From: Streptomyces smaragdinus
GTDB lineage: Bacteria > Actinomycetota > Actinomycetes > Streptomycetales > Streptomycetaceae
Length of the DNA stretch: 64,000 nucleotides
Direction: 5' to 3'
NCBI RefSeq assembly: GCF_009604385.1
Contig: NZ_WEGJ01000002.1
Span: forward strand, 124,001 to 188,000
A program made the position numbers and the translations under genes. Under the pieces are notes generated by a model. It worked only from the letters and a program-made list of their open reading frames with translations. It had not been told where the DNA came from and searched no databases. Below are positions 24,812 to 33,554 of the stretch, in pieces; position 1 is the first letter of the stretch, and every line of letters begins with the position of its first letter.

Positions 24812-27800
24812 ATGGCCGATATAGATGCATTTGATCCGGATCGAAGGTCGGTGCTCGGAGCCGGTGTCGGCCTCGGTGCGAGCGCCCTCGCGCTGACAAC
24901 TTTCGGAAGTGTGCCGGGAATCGTCGGCGAGGCCGTTGCCGCCGCCCCCGCGTCCGGCGGCGACGGGCTGCAGGTCACCGACTCCGGCGCGTACATCTCG
25001 TTCACCCCCGGCAAGGGCACGTTCACCGTCGCCCGCGGCGGCCGGGCCGTCCCCGTCGTGGTCGACGCCGCCGACCATCCCGGCGTGGTGCGCGCCGCCG
25101 GGGACCTGTGCGACGACATCGGGCGCGTCACCGGCGCCCACCCCGTGCTGCGCCGCAGCCGCGACGGCGACGTCGCCGGGGCCGGCCGGGAGCTCGTCCT
25201 GATCGGCACCCTCGGCCGCAGCCCGCTGATCGACCGCCTGGTGACCAGCGGAAAGCTCGACGTCACCGGGGTGGCCGGCCGCTGGGAGACCTCGCTGCAG
25301 ACGGTCGTCGACCACCCCCTGCCCGGCGTGGACCGCGCCCTGGTCATCGCCGGCTCCGACCAGCGCGGCGCGATCTTCGGCACGTACGACGTCAGCTACG
25401 GCATCGGCGTCTCGCCCTGGTACTGGTGGGACGACATCATCCCGGTCCACCGCGACGCCCTGTACGTCCGCCCGGGCCGGCACACCCAGGGCAGTCCCGC
25501 CGTGAAGTACCGCGGGATCTTCATCAACGACGAGAACCCGGCCCTGGGTACCTGGGCGCCGCGTTTCTTCGGCCCCGGCAAGGCCCCCGGCTTCGAGGGC
25601 GGCTTCAACGCCGACTTCTGGGCGAAGATCTTCGAGGTCATGCTGCGGCTGAAGGCCAACTACCTGTGGCCCGCCGTCTGGGGCCGCGCCTTCGCCGAGG
25701 ACGACCCGGAGAACCACGCCCGCGCCACCGAGTACGGCATCGTCATGGGCACCTCACACGAGGCGCCGATGATGCGCGGCATCGAGGAGTGGAACCGCCA
25801 CGCGAAGGCCGCCGTCCGCGACAGCGCCGGCACCGTCGTCACCCCCGGCAGCGACCCCTACGGCGGCACCGGCGAGTGGTCCTTCCGCCGCAACGCCGAC
25901 GCGATCAAGGCGTACTGGCGCGACGGCATCCGGCGCATGGTCCAGCAGGGCTTCGAGGGCGTCGTCACCCTCGGTATGCGCGGCAACGGCGACGTGAGTC
26001 TGCCCGACGGCGACGGCATCGAGCTGATGCAGGAGATCATCGCCGCCCAGCGCACCATCCTCGCCGAGGAGACCGGCCGCCCGCTCACCGAGATCCCCCA
26101 GGTCTGGACCCTCTACAAGGAGGTCCAGCGCTACTGGGCGCGCGGCCTGCGCGCCCCCGAGGACGTCACCGTCGTACTGTGCGACGACAACTGGGGCAAC
26201 ATCCGCAAGCACCCCGACCCGGCGGAGCCGGCCCGCTCCGGCGGTTACGGTCTGTACTACCACTTCGACTACGTCGGCGCCGGCCGCAACTACAAGTGGG
26301 TCGACACCACCTCCCTGCCCAACCTCTGGGACCAGCTGCGCCAGGCGATCGCCTACGGCAACCACACGCTGTGGGTCACCAACGTAGGCGACCTCAAGGG
26401 CAACGAGGTCCCCACCCAGTTCTTCCTCGACTACGCCTGGAACCCCGACCGCTGGGACCTGACCGCGCTGCCGGACTGGCTGCGCCGCTTCGCCGCCCAC
26501 GCCTTCGGCGAGTCCCAGGCCTCGGCCATCGCCGCCGTCCTCGAGGAGTACGCCCGGCTGCAGTCCCTGCGCAAGCCCGAGCTGCTCAACCGGCGCATCA
26601 CCCTCGACCCGGCGAAGAACCCCGCCACCGACCCGTCGGCGATCGTCTACGACGACCGGGCCACCCCGTTCTCCCTCGACCACCACGGCGAACTCGAGGG
26701 CGTCACCCGGCGCTGGCAGGACCTCGCCGAACGCGCCGAGGCGATCGGCTCGCGGCTGCCGGGGGCGGCCCAGGACACCTGGTTCGAGCTCGTCGGCTAC
26801 CCGGTGGCCGCCACCGCGAACGTCTACACCCTGCGCGAGGCCGAGTTCACCAACCTGCGCTACGCCGCCCAGGGCCGCTCCGCCACGAACGAACGCGCCG
26901 CCCGCGCCGAGGCCGGCCTCCAGCGGGACTTCGCGCTGAACGAGCGCTTCAACCTCCGCGTCGCCGACGGCAAGTGGGAGGGCTTCCAGACCCAGCCCCA
27001 CATCGGCTACGGCGACGTCGCCCGCTACGGCCCCAACGCCCCCTGGCAGCAGCCCGAGCTCAACAACGTGGCCCTCCCCGACGAGATCTTCCCCGCCGTC
27101 CGCCGCATCGACGTCCCCGACGCCGCCGAGCTGGGCGTCGCCCTCTCCGGCACGGCCGACTGGTGGCCCCACGCCACCGCCCCCGCCCGGCTCCCGGTGA
27201 TCAGCCGCCACGGGACCGCCCCGGCGCCGCACCTCGAGCTCTTCAACCGCGGCACCGCCTCCCTCGACTACCGCGTCGAGTCCACCGCCCGCTGGCTGCG
27301 CGTCGACACCCCCCGCGGCACCGTCACCCGCCAGACCCGCCTCACGGTGAGCGTCGACTGGAACAGGGCCCCCCGCGGCACCACCGAGGCCGACCTCGTG
27401 GTGCACGCCTCCGACGGGACCACCGTCACCGTCACGGCCACCGCCGAGAACCCGGACGTGGCCGGCCTGAAGGGCTTCGTCGAGGCCGGCGGCTACATCG
27501 CCGTCGACGCCGAGCACGCCGTACGCGCCGTCGGCGGTCCCGGCATCCGGTGGCAGCGGATCGACGGCGTCGGCCGCGACGGCGCCGGCCTCACCCCCGT
27601 CCCGGTCACCGCCCCGACGCAGACCCCCGGCGGCGACTCCCCGCACCTGGAGTACGAGGTCAGCCTGCTCGCCGGGGGAGAGGTCACCCTCTGGACGTAT
27701 CTGTCGCCCCGTAACCCCGCCCTGGCCGGGACCGGGCTGCGCTACGCCGTGTCCTTCGACGACGACGCCCCGCAGACCGTGGACATCATCGCCGTCAGCG

Positions 27801-28012
27801 GCTCCGACGACGGCGGCATGAACAACCAGTGGGCCCGTAACACCTCCGACAACGTCAGCCGCACCGCCACCCGGCACACCCTGGCCGCGGGCACGCACCG
27901 GCTGAAGTTCTGGATGGTCGACCCGACCGTCGTGGTGCAGCGGCTGCTGATCGACAACGGCGGCCTGCCCGACACCTACCTCGGGCCGCGCGAGAGCCAC
28001 CGCCTGCGCTGA
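24812..28012 (+). CDS. Glycoside hydrolase family 115, xylan alpha-1,2-glucuronidase
   Basis: The 1066-residue protein starts with a Tat-type signal (DPDRRSVLGAGVGLGASALAL, twin Arg at about residues 11-12), so it is exported folded. The GH115 core is recognisable by SPWYWWDDIIPVHRDALYV, VKYRGIFINDENPALGTWAP, LKANYLWPAVWGRAF and YGIVMGTSHEAPMMRGIEEW. A C-terminal beta-rich region (from about residue 830) includes a domain typical of GH115. The family removes 4-O-methylglucuronic acid from xylan, including internal residues. ATG 24812 follows GGAG at seven bases. The gene follows a shared LacI-type operator and precedes a GH10 xylanase, so the two should work together outside the cell. Confidence 0.92.
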   Translation: MADIDAFDPDRRSVLGAGVGLGASALALTTFGSVPGIVGEAVAAAPASGGDGLQVTDSGAYISFTPGKGTFTVARGGRAVPVVVDAADHPGVVRAAGDLCDDIGRVTGAHPVLRRSRDGDVAGAGRELVLIGTLGRSPLIDRLVTSGKLDVTGVAGRWETSLQTVVDHPLPGVDRALVIAGSDQRGAIFGTYDVSYGIGVSPWYWWDDIIPVHRDALYVRPGRHTQGSPAVKYRGIFINDENPALGTWAPRFFGPGKAPGFEGGFNADFWAKIFEVMLRLKANYLWPAVWGRAFAEDDPENHARATEYGIVMGTSHEAPMMRGIEEWNRHAKAAVRDSAGTVVTPGSDPYGGTGEWSFRRNADAIKAYWRDGIRRMVQQGFEGVVTLGMRGNGDVSLPDGDGIELMQEIIAAQRTILAEETGRPLTEIPQVWTLYKEVQRYWARGLRAPEDVTVVLCDDNWGNIRKHPDPAEPARSGGYGLYYHFDYVGAGRNYKWVDTTSLPNLWDQLRQAIAYGNHTLWVTNVGDLKGNEVPTQFFLDYAWNPDRWDLTALPDWLRRFAAHAFGESQASAIAAVLEEYARLQSLRKPELLNRRITLDPAKNPATDPSAIVYDDRATPFSLDHHGELEGVTRRWQDLAERAEAIGSRLPGAAQDTWFELVGYPVAATANVYTLREAEFTNLRYAAQGRSATNERAARAEAGLQRDFALNERFNLRVADGKWEGFQTQPHIGYGDVARYGPNAPWQQPELNNVALPDEIFPAVRRIDVPDAAELGVALSGTADWWPHATAPARLPVISRHGTAPAPHLELFNRGTASLDYRVESTARWLRVDTPRGTVTRQTRLTVSVDWNRAPRGTTEADLVVHASDGTTVTVTATAENPDVAGLKGFVEAGGYIAVDAEHAVRAVGGPGIRWQRIDGVGRDGAGLTPVPVTAPTQTPGGDSPHLEYEVSLLAGGEVTLWTYLSPRNPALAGTGLRYAVSFDDDAPQTVDIIAVSGSDDGGMNNQWARNTSDNVSRTATRHTLAAGTHRLKFWMVDPTVVVQRLLIDNGGLPDTYLGPRESHRLR

Positions 28013-28026
28013 GCCGCCCCCAGACC

Positions 28027-28060
28027 GCGCGGGCCGGCCACCCGACCGGCCGGCCCGCGC
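28027..28060. terminator. Hairpin between GH115 and GH10 genes
   Basis: A perfect 13-bp stem (28027-28039 with 28048-28060) and an 8-base loop start 14 bases after the GH115 stop. It is probably a terminator, so the GH10 gene may have its own promoter in the short remaining gap, or depend on read-through. Confidence 0.65.
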
Positions 28061-28115
28061 CAGTCCCCCCACACCAAGCACACCCACCCGCAGTACGAAC
28101 GCAAGGAGTCACCTC

Positions 28116-29195
28116 ATGACGCCCAGACCGCTCGGCCCCGCCACGGCGGCCGCCCTCGCGGCCATGCTTCTGCTCGGCACCGCCTCGACGGTGTCCGCCC
28201 AGCCCGCGCACGACCGCGGCGACACGCCGCTGCGCGCCCTCGCCGACCGCCAGGACCTGCGCATCGGCACCGCGGTCGACATGAACGCGCTGGCCGACGA
28301 CGAGCAGTACCGCACCATCGCCGCCCGCGAGTTCAGCTCCGTCACCGCGGAGAACGTGATGAAGTGGGAGGCCGTCGAGCCCCAGCAGGGGGTCAACGAC
28401 TTCACGCAGGCCGACGCCCTGGTGGACTTCGCCCACCGCAACAAGCAGGCGGTCCGCGGCCACACCCTCGTCTGGCACAACCAGCTCCCCGCCTGGCTCA
28501 CCGCGGGTGTCGCCGACGGCAGCATCGACGCCACCGAGCTGCGCCGTATCCTGCACGACCACATCACCACCACGGTCAAGCACTTCAAGGGCAAGATCTA
28601 CCAGTGGGACGTCGTCAACGAGATCTTCGACGACAACGCCCAGCTGCGCGACTCGATCTGGCTGCAGCAGCTCGGCCCCTCCTACATCGCCGACGCGTTC
28701 CGCTGGGCGCACGCGGCCGACCCCGGGGCCAAGCTGTTCCTCAACGACTACAACACCGAGGGCGTCAACGCGAAGTCCACGGCCTACTACGAGCTGGCCA
28801 AGGAGCTGCGCGCCCAGGGCGTGCCGGTGCAGGGCATGGGCATCCAGGGCCATCTGGACATCCAGTACGGTTTCCCCGGCGATGTGCAGGACAACCTGGA
28901 GCGCTTCTCGGCGCTCGGCATGCAGACCGCGTTCACCGAGGTCGACGTGCGGATGGATCTGCCGGCCGACGACGCCAAGCTGACCCGGCAGGCCGACGAC
29001 TACCGGCGGCTGGTGCAGGCCTGTCTGAACGTGCGGCGCTGCACCTCGTTCACGGTCTGGGGATACACCGACAAGTACTCGTGGATTCCCGGCGTGTTCA
29101 CCGGTCAGGGCGCGGCCAACCTCTTCGACGAGGTGTTCGCCGTGAAGCCCGCGTACACCACGGTCCGTGACACGCTGGCGGCCCGCGAGCACTGA
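28116..29195 (+). CDS. Glycoside hydrolase family 10, secreted endo-1,4-beta-xylanase
   Basis: The 359-residue enzyme has a Sec signal (MTPRPLGPATAAALAAMLLL, cleavage after about VSA) and one GH10 barrel: ITAENVMKWEAVEP-like block (VTAENVMKWEAVEPQQG), RGHTLVWHNQLPAWL, the acid/base Glu in WDVVNEIFDD and the nucleophile Glu in TAFTEVDVRM. It has no carbohydrate-binding module, so it is a minimal catalytic enzyme that cuts the xylan backbone extracellularly. The ATG follows AAGGAG. Placed after GH115, it yields the oligosaccharides the bxlEFG importer would take up. Confidence 0.95.
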   Translation: MTPRPLGPATAAALAAMLLLGTASTVSAQPAHDRGDTPLRALADRQDLRIGTAVDMNALADDEQYRTIAAREFSSVTAENVMKWEAVEPQQGVNDFTQADALVDFAHRNKQAVRGHTLVWHNQLPAWLTAGVADGSIDATELRRILHDHITTTVKHFKGKIYQWDVVNEIFDDNAQLRDSIWLQQLGPSYIADAFRWAHAADPGAKLFLNDYNTEGVNAKSTAYYELAKELRAQGVPVQGMGIQGHLDIQYGFPGDVQDNLERFSALGMQTAFTEVDVRMDLPADDAKLTRQADDYRRLVQACLNVRRCTSFTVWGYTDKYSWIPGVFTGQGAANLFDEVFAVKPAYTTVRDTLAAREH

Positions 29196-29209
29196 CGGAC
29201 CGCGCCGTA

Positions 29210-29250
29210 CGTCATGCCGGCCGCCCGGACGGGGGGTGGCCGGCATGACG
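29210..29250 (+). terminator. Hairpin terminator after GH10 gene
   Basis: Arms 29210-29222 and 29238-29250 form a perfect 13-bp stem with a 15-base loop, 14 bases past the xylanase stop and ending 20 bases before the cupin start. Confidence 0.7.
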
Positions 29251-29270
29251 GGCTGCGCCACAATGCGTCC

Positions 29271-29828
29271 ATGACTGATCAGGACCGCATCGCCGGCCGC
29301 CCGCTGCTGCGCCGTCCTCAGGACGGGGAACTCATCGACGTCGCCGGTGTCAGACACTTCTTCCGGCTCACCGCCGAGCACACGGGCGGCCACTTCGCCT
29401 TCGAGGAGTTCAGCCTCGAGCCCGGCGTCATCGGTGCCAGACCGCACGTGCACGACGGACACGACGAGTACTTCTACGTTCTCGAGGGCGAACTGACACT
29501 CCACACGGGAGACGACGAGGCGACGGCAGGCCCCGGGGATCTGCTCGCCGCCACCCGCGGTACCCCGCACGGCTTCCGCAACGCGGGCCCCGTCCCCGCA
29601 CGCGCCCTGTGTCTCTACACTCCGGCCGGCTACGAAGACTACTTCCGCGAGGTCCACGCCGCCGTGAGCGCCGGGGCGGAGGTGACCGACGAACTCCTGG
29701 CCGAGTTCCGCGGCCGTTACCGCACCAGCTCCTACGAGCGGCCGGACTGGACGCCGGCCCGGCGCCGCACGATCTCGGCGATCCAGACCGGAGCGTACGG
29801 GGAGGTGCAGCCCGGCGGCGTCGGATAG
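29271..29828 (+). CDS. Cupin domain protein
   Basis: The 185-residue protein has a single cupin fold with the metal-binding motifs GARPHVHDGHDEYFYVLEGEL (motif 1, His-X-His...Glu) and PGDLLAATRGTPHGFRNAG (motif 2), at about residues 54-104. Cupins of this type may be dioxygenases, isomerases or sugar-binding proteins; the substrate is unknown. ATG 29271 gives MTDQDRIAGRPLL. The C-terminal 32 codons overlap, tail to tail, the end of the AlkD-like gene by 97 bases, with both reading frames intact. Confidence 0.85.
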   Translation: MTDQDRIAGRPLLRRPQDGELIDVAGVRHFFRLTAEHTGGHFAFEEFSLEPGVIGARPHVHDGHDEYFYVLEGELTLHTGDDEATAGPGDLLAATRGTPHGFRNAGPVPARALCLYTPAGYEDYFREVHAAVSAGAEVTDELLAEFRGRYRTSSYERPDWTPARRRTISAIQTGAYGEVQPGGVG

Positions 29829-30421
29829 TCCTTCAGGACCCCGAGCCGCTCACCGATGTCCACGGCGCGCTCGCGCAGCCCGGGGTGTTCGATGCCGATC
29901 TGCGCCAGGCAGTGGTTCATCGCCCACTGCAGCCGCTCCGGGGCGTCCTTCAGCTCCGCCTCGACGGTGTCCAGCAGCCCCGGGAGGTCCAGGCCCTCCG
30001 GCTTCTTCGCCACCCGGTCGGTGGTCAGCGCCCAGCCGGCGCTCGCGACCACCGGATCGGGGTCGGCGGACCAGGCGACGCGCAGTTCCTCGGCGTGGGG
30101 GCTCTTCTTGACCACGTAGCCGACGAGCCAGTCGTGGACCTTGGGCGTACGGGCCTCGCGCAGCATGGCGTCCAGCTCGTCGCGGTCGAACGCCCTGGGC
30201 CGGCAGACGAGGACCGCCAGCAGCCGGGCCGCGCCGTCGCCGGTGCGCCACAGCTCGCGGGCGAGGTCGTGCTGGGTCTTCAGGCGTTTGGCGAGGGCGC
30301 GGAGCCTGCCCAGGTTCACCCCGTGGTCGTCGCCGTGGCGCTCGTTCACGGCGCGCACCCGGGGGTCCTCGAGCGCGGCCAGCTCGGCCAGCACCCCGGC
30401 CGTGGTCGTCGTCGCGGTCAC
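29732..30421 (-). CDS. DNA alkylation repair protein (AlkD-like HEAT repeat)
   Basis: The 229-residue all-helical protein shows the AlkD/DNA alkylation repair HEAT-repeat pattern: LRALAKRLKTQHDLARELWRTG, ARLLAVLVCRPRAFD, VHDWLVGYVVKKSP and DPVVASAGWALTTDRV, with a conserved C-terminal YPTPPGCTSPYAPVWIAEIV. Family members excise cationic alkylated bases, though this branch has not been shown to be a glycosylase as far as I know. The GTG start at 30421 follows GGGAGGCAGAG. Its conserved tail is encoded within the 97-base overlap with the cupin gene. Confidence 0.82.
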   Translation of the reverse strand: MTATTTTAGVLAELAALEDPRVRAVNERHGDDHGVNLGRLRALAKRLKTQHDLARELWRTGDGAARLLAVLVCRPRAFDRDELDAMLREARTPKVHDWLVGYVVKKSPHAEELRVAWSADPDPVVASAGWALTTDRVAKKPEGLDLPGLLDTVEAELKDAPERLQWAMNHCLAQIGIEHPGLRERAVDIGERLGVLKDYPTPPGCTSPYAPVWIAEIVRRRAGVQSGRS

Positions 30422-30453
30422 CTCTGCCTCCCGTCCGTCGCGTGGGGGCCAGC

Positions 30454-31572
30454 CTACGGCCGCTGCGGCGGGCGGCGGCCGGGGCGGGGGCGGGCGGTGC
30501 CGTACGGGCGGCGCAGCCGGGGCGGGGTGACGATGGGGACCTCCACGTCGAGCTCGCGCAGGGAGCGGTCGGCGGTCTCGTCGGAGGCGCCGGCGAACAC
30601 CATGATGTCGCGCCCCACCATCCGTACGCTCTCCCGGAAGGCGGCCCGCGGCCCCGATCCGATGGGCTGCTCGATCCGCACGACCCGGAGCACCCGTTCG
30701 ACCGCGCGGGCCCGGACGGCGCGGTTCCCGGGTGCCTTGGACAGCAGCCGCAGGATCCGCGCGAGCTCCTTGACGGCCGGGGCCAGCCCCGGGCGGTGCT
30801 CCGGGTCCACGCTCATCGCGGTCCGGGCGAGCGTCATACAGCTGTTCACCAGCAGGTCCAGATGCATCGCCGACGCCCCCTCCTGCCGTACGGGGTCCTC
30901 CTGGCCCCACCACGCCGGAACGGTCCGGGTCAGCGTGAGCGCCTGCTCGCGGGCCTTCACCAGATCGGCCATCACCCCGTAACCGGGACGCAGCCTCTCC
31001 CAGAGCTTCTCCTCCTGCTCCTCGCGCTCGCTCTGCAGGGCCCGGGCGGTCGTGGCGAGCACGTCCACCAGCTCCTCGAGCATCGTCGCCTCGGCCCGCC
31101 GCAGGGTGGCCAGGGGATGGGCGGGGAAGAGCAGCTGGCTGAAGACCAGCGCGACACCGCCGCCGATGAGGACCTCCAGCACCCGTTCGCCGGCGGCCTG
31201 CTGCCCCCAGACCACGGCGATGACCGCGCTCACCCCGCACTGGCCCATCGTGACGCGCTGCCCGTCGACCACGAGCGCGAAGAGCATCGCGCACAGCACG
31301 GCCAGCGCGATGGACACCGCCCCGTGGCCCAGATAGCGGTATGCCACGTCCCCGATGAACACCCCGGCCATGACGCCGAGCACGACGCGTACGGCGTTGG
31401 CGCCGCGCGCGCCGCGCGGTGTGTTGAGGGCGACCAGCGCGGCGATGGGGGAGAAGATCGGCACCTTCGCGTCGAGCAGGACGCGGGCCAGCCACCAGGC
31501 GATGACGACAGCGAGCACCTGCTGGAGGATGGGCCACAGGCCGTGCTCGATTCGCTGCCACATCTTGGACAT
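30454..31572 (-). CDS. FUSC / aromatic acid exporter family membrane protein
   Basis: The 372-residue protein has an N-terminal block of about six helices (VLAVVIAWWLARVLLDA; VVLGVMAGVFIGDVAYRYLG; VSIALAVLCAMLFALVV; VLIGGGVALVFSQLLFPAHP) and a C-terminal cytoplasmic helical region, the FUSC/ArAE layout. Such proteins are thought to export aromatic or other organic acids. ATG 31572 follows GAGGGGCGAG. It is divergent from the family 5 binding-protein operon, with a 12-base palindrome between them. Confidence 0.82.
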   Translation of the reverse strand: MSKMWQRIEHGLWPILQQVLAVVIAWWLARVLLDAKVPIFSPIAALVALNTPRGARGANAVRVVLGVMAGVFIGDVAYRYLGHGAVSIALAVLCAMLFALVVDGQRVTMGQCGVSAVIAVVWGQQAAGERVLEVLIGGGVALVFSQLLFPAHPLATLRRAEATMLEELVDVLATTARALQSEREEQEEKLWERLRPGYGVMADLVKAREQALTLTRTVPAWWGQEDPVRQEGASAMHLDLLVNSCMTLARTAMSVDPEHRPGLAPAVKELARILRLLSKAPGNRAVRARAVERVLRVVRIEQPIGSGPRAAFRESVRMVGRDIMVFAGASDETADRSLRELDVEVPIVTPPRLRRPYGTARPRPGRRPPQRP

Positions 31573-31714
31573 GTCGCGCTCGCCCCTCGACCGCACGCGG
31601 GGACATCCGTGTCGATTCCCGAGCCTGGGCGGGACGCGGGGCCGCCGCAATCGCTGCCCGCCGGGCGGCGTAACGCGCTCACCCGTACCGGTGACGCGGC
31701 TGTCTCCGGCCCTC

Positions 31715-31752
31715 TTACCGTGGCCGCCCAACACTCGTATAGTTAGCTAACT
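31715..31752 (+). promoter_or_regulatory. Promoter with overlapping palindromic operator, family 5 ABC operon
   Basis: TTACCG (31715-31720) and TATAGT (31738-31743) are 17 bases apart. The perfect 12-base palindrome AGTTAGCTAACT (31741-31752) overlaps the -10, as expected for a repressor site; TTAGCTAA is reminiscent of MarR-type operators. It lies between divergent genes, so it could also affect the FUSC gene. Confidence 0.55.
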
Positions 31753-31847
31753 TTATCGATCCGCCCGCGGGACCGGGCGGACTGCCGGCTCAGCGCATGC
31801 CCATCGGACACAGACCCCCGAATGCTTTCGCGAAGGGACTGTCGGCA

Positions 31848-33554
31848 ATGAGGCCAGCACTACGACGCGGCACCCGTATCCTCGCCATCGCCCTGGCCCT
31901 GCTCCTGGGCGGCGCGGCCTGCTCCGACACGGAGCGCAGGCCCGATGCCAAGGAGAGCGGCAGCGGGCGGACGGACAGCGGGCCCAAGAAGAAGGGCGGC
32001 AGTGTCACCATCGCGAACACCGCCGGCCAGACCTGGACGTGCAACTTCAACCCGTTCAACCCGGCGGTCTTCAACACCTCCATCGGCTTCGTCTACGAGC
32101 CCCTGGTCTTCGTGAACGTACTCGGCAACGCCGCCGAGAAGCCGATGCTCGCGAAGAGCTACCGGTGGAACGCGGACAAGACCGAGATCGTCTTCACCGT
32201 CCGCGACGGCGTGAAGTGGAGCGACGGCAAGCCGCTCACCGCCGAGGACGTGGCGTACACCTTCGACATCATGAAGCGGGTCCCGGCCACCGACCTGTAC
32301 TCCCTGTGGACCTCGGCCGGACTGCAGAGCGCCACGGCCGCCGGCGACAAGGTGACCCTGCGGTTCAAGCAGGCCGCGCAGACGTACTTCTACTTCTTCG
32401 CCAATCTGCAGCCCATCGTGCCCAAGCACATCTGGTCCACGGGTGAGCTGGCGTCGAGGCCGGACACCACGTCCGTCAAGGACCCGGTCGGCACGGGCCC
32501 GTTCAAGGTCGACCCGTGCGGTCCTAACAACATCCAGTACACCGCCAACACCGACTACTGGCAGCCCGGCAAGCCCTATCTGGAGAAGGTCCAGTACCCG
32601 GCCTACCTCGACAACGCCCCCGCCAACCTCGACCTGGCCAGCGGCAAGGCCCAGTGGGGCAGCCAGTACATCCCCGGGATCGAGAAGTTCTACCTCGACA
32701 AGTCCGCGGACCACCACACCTGGTCGCCGCCCGTGCAGAACGTGGCGATCTACCCCAACCTCGACCCCTCGCACGCGGACACCAGCAGGCTCGAGGTACG
32801 CCAGGCGATCAGCTACGCCATCGACCGCGCGAAGGTCGCCGAGATCGCGGTCGGCGGCCAGCAGCCGCCGGCGAACCAGTCCGGCATCGTCACCCCCACC
32901 TTCGAGAAGTACTACGACGCCGCCGCCGTCACGAAGGCAGGCTTCGGCAAACCCGACCCGGACCGGGCGAAGAAGCTCGTCGAGGGCCTCGGCCACTCCG
33001 CCTCCGACCCGCTGAAGCTCACGATCATCACCGTCACCGGCTACACCGACTGGGACGCCGCCCTGAAGGTGGTCAAGCAGAACCTGGCGCCCGTGGGCAT
33101 CGAGCTGACCGTGCAGAACCTGGCCCAGCAGGCCTACCTCGACAAGCTCTACAACGGCGACTACGACCTGGCGTACTACAGCCAGCCCAGCGGCGGCCCC
33201 ACCCCGTACTACGAACTGCGCGCCATGCTGCACTCCGCCAACACCGCGCCGCTCGGCAAGCCGGCGGTCAGCAACCACTCCCGGTACCGGAACCCTGCCG
33301 TGGACAAGCTGCTGAACGACTACGCGACCGCCGACGAGGCCGGACAGGTCGACATCGTCAAGCAGGTCGGCCAGGTGATGATCGACGACGTGCCCGTCAT
33401 CCCGGTCACCGAGTCGGTCGACTGGTTCCAGTACAACACCGAGGACATCGGAGGCTGGCCCACCGAGGACAACCCGTACGCGCAGCCGTCGGCCTACACC
33501 TTCCCCGACACCGGGCAGGTGCTGGCCAACCTCTACTGGAAGCCCGCCCAGTGA
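31848..33554 (+). CDS. ABC transporter solute-binding lipoprotein, family 5
   Basis: The 568-residue protein has a signal MRPALRRGTRILAIALALLL followed by GGAAC, a near-lipobox with the Cys as mature N-terminus, then an SBP_bac_5 domain (WNADKTEIVFTVRDGVKWSDGKPLTAEDVAYTF). I preferred ATG 31848, giving a normal 24-residue signal and AGGGA nine bases upstream; an ATG at 31797 would add 17 residues. Family 5 proteins bind oligopeptides, nickel or oligosaccharides. The ROK-type regulator at the operon end makes a sugar ligand credible. First of five coupled transport genes. Confidence 0.88.
   Translation: MRPALRRGTRILAIALALLLGGAACSDTERRPDAKESGSGRTDSGPKKKGGSVTIANTAGQTWTCNFNPFNPAVFNTSIGFVYEPLVFVNVLGNAAEKPMLAKSYRWNADKTEIVFTVRDGVKWSDGKPLTAEDVAYTFDIMKRVPATDLYSLWTSAGLQSATAAGDKVTLRFKQAAQTYFYFFANLQPIVPKHIWSTGELASRPDTTSVKDPVGTGPFKVDPCGPNNIQYTANTDYWQPGKPYLEKVQYPAYLDNAPANLDLASGKAQWGSQYIPGIEKFYLDKSADHHTWSPPVQNVAIYPNLDPSHADTSRLEVRQAISYAIDRAKVAEIAVGGQQPPANQSGIVTPTFEKYYDAAAVTKAGFGKPDPDRAKKLVEGLGHSASDPLKLTIITVTGYTDWDAALKVVKQNLAPVGIELTVQNLAQQAYLDKLYNGDYDLAYYSQPSGGPTPYYELRAMLHSANTAPLGKPAVSNHSRYRNPAVDKLLNDYATADEAGQVDIVKQVGQVMIDDVPVIPVTESVDWFQYNTEDIGGWPTEDNPYAQPSAYTFPDTGQVLANLYWKPAQ

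Noticed and set aside
25754-28087. A 777-codon minus-strand frame over GH115
   Set aside because: Antisense shadow with Gly/Val/Asp-rich sequence and no recognisable motif or ribosome binding site.
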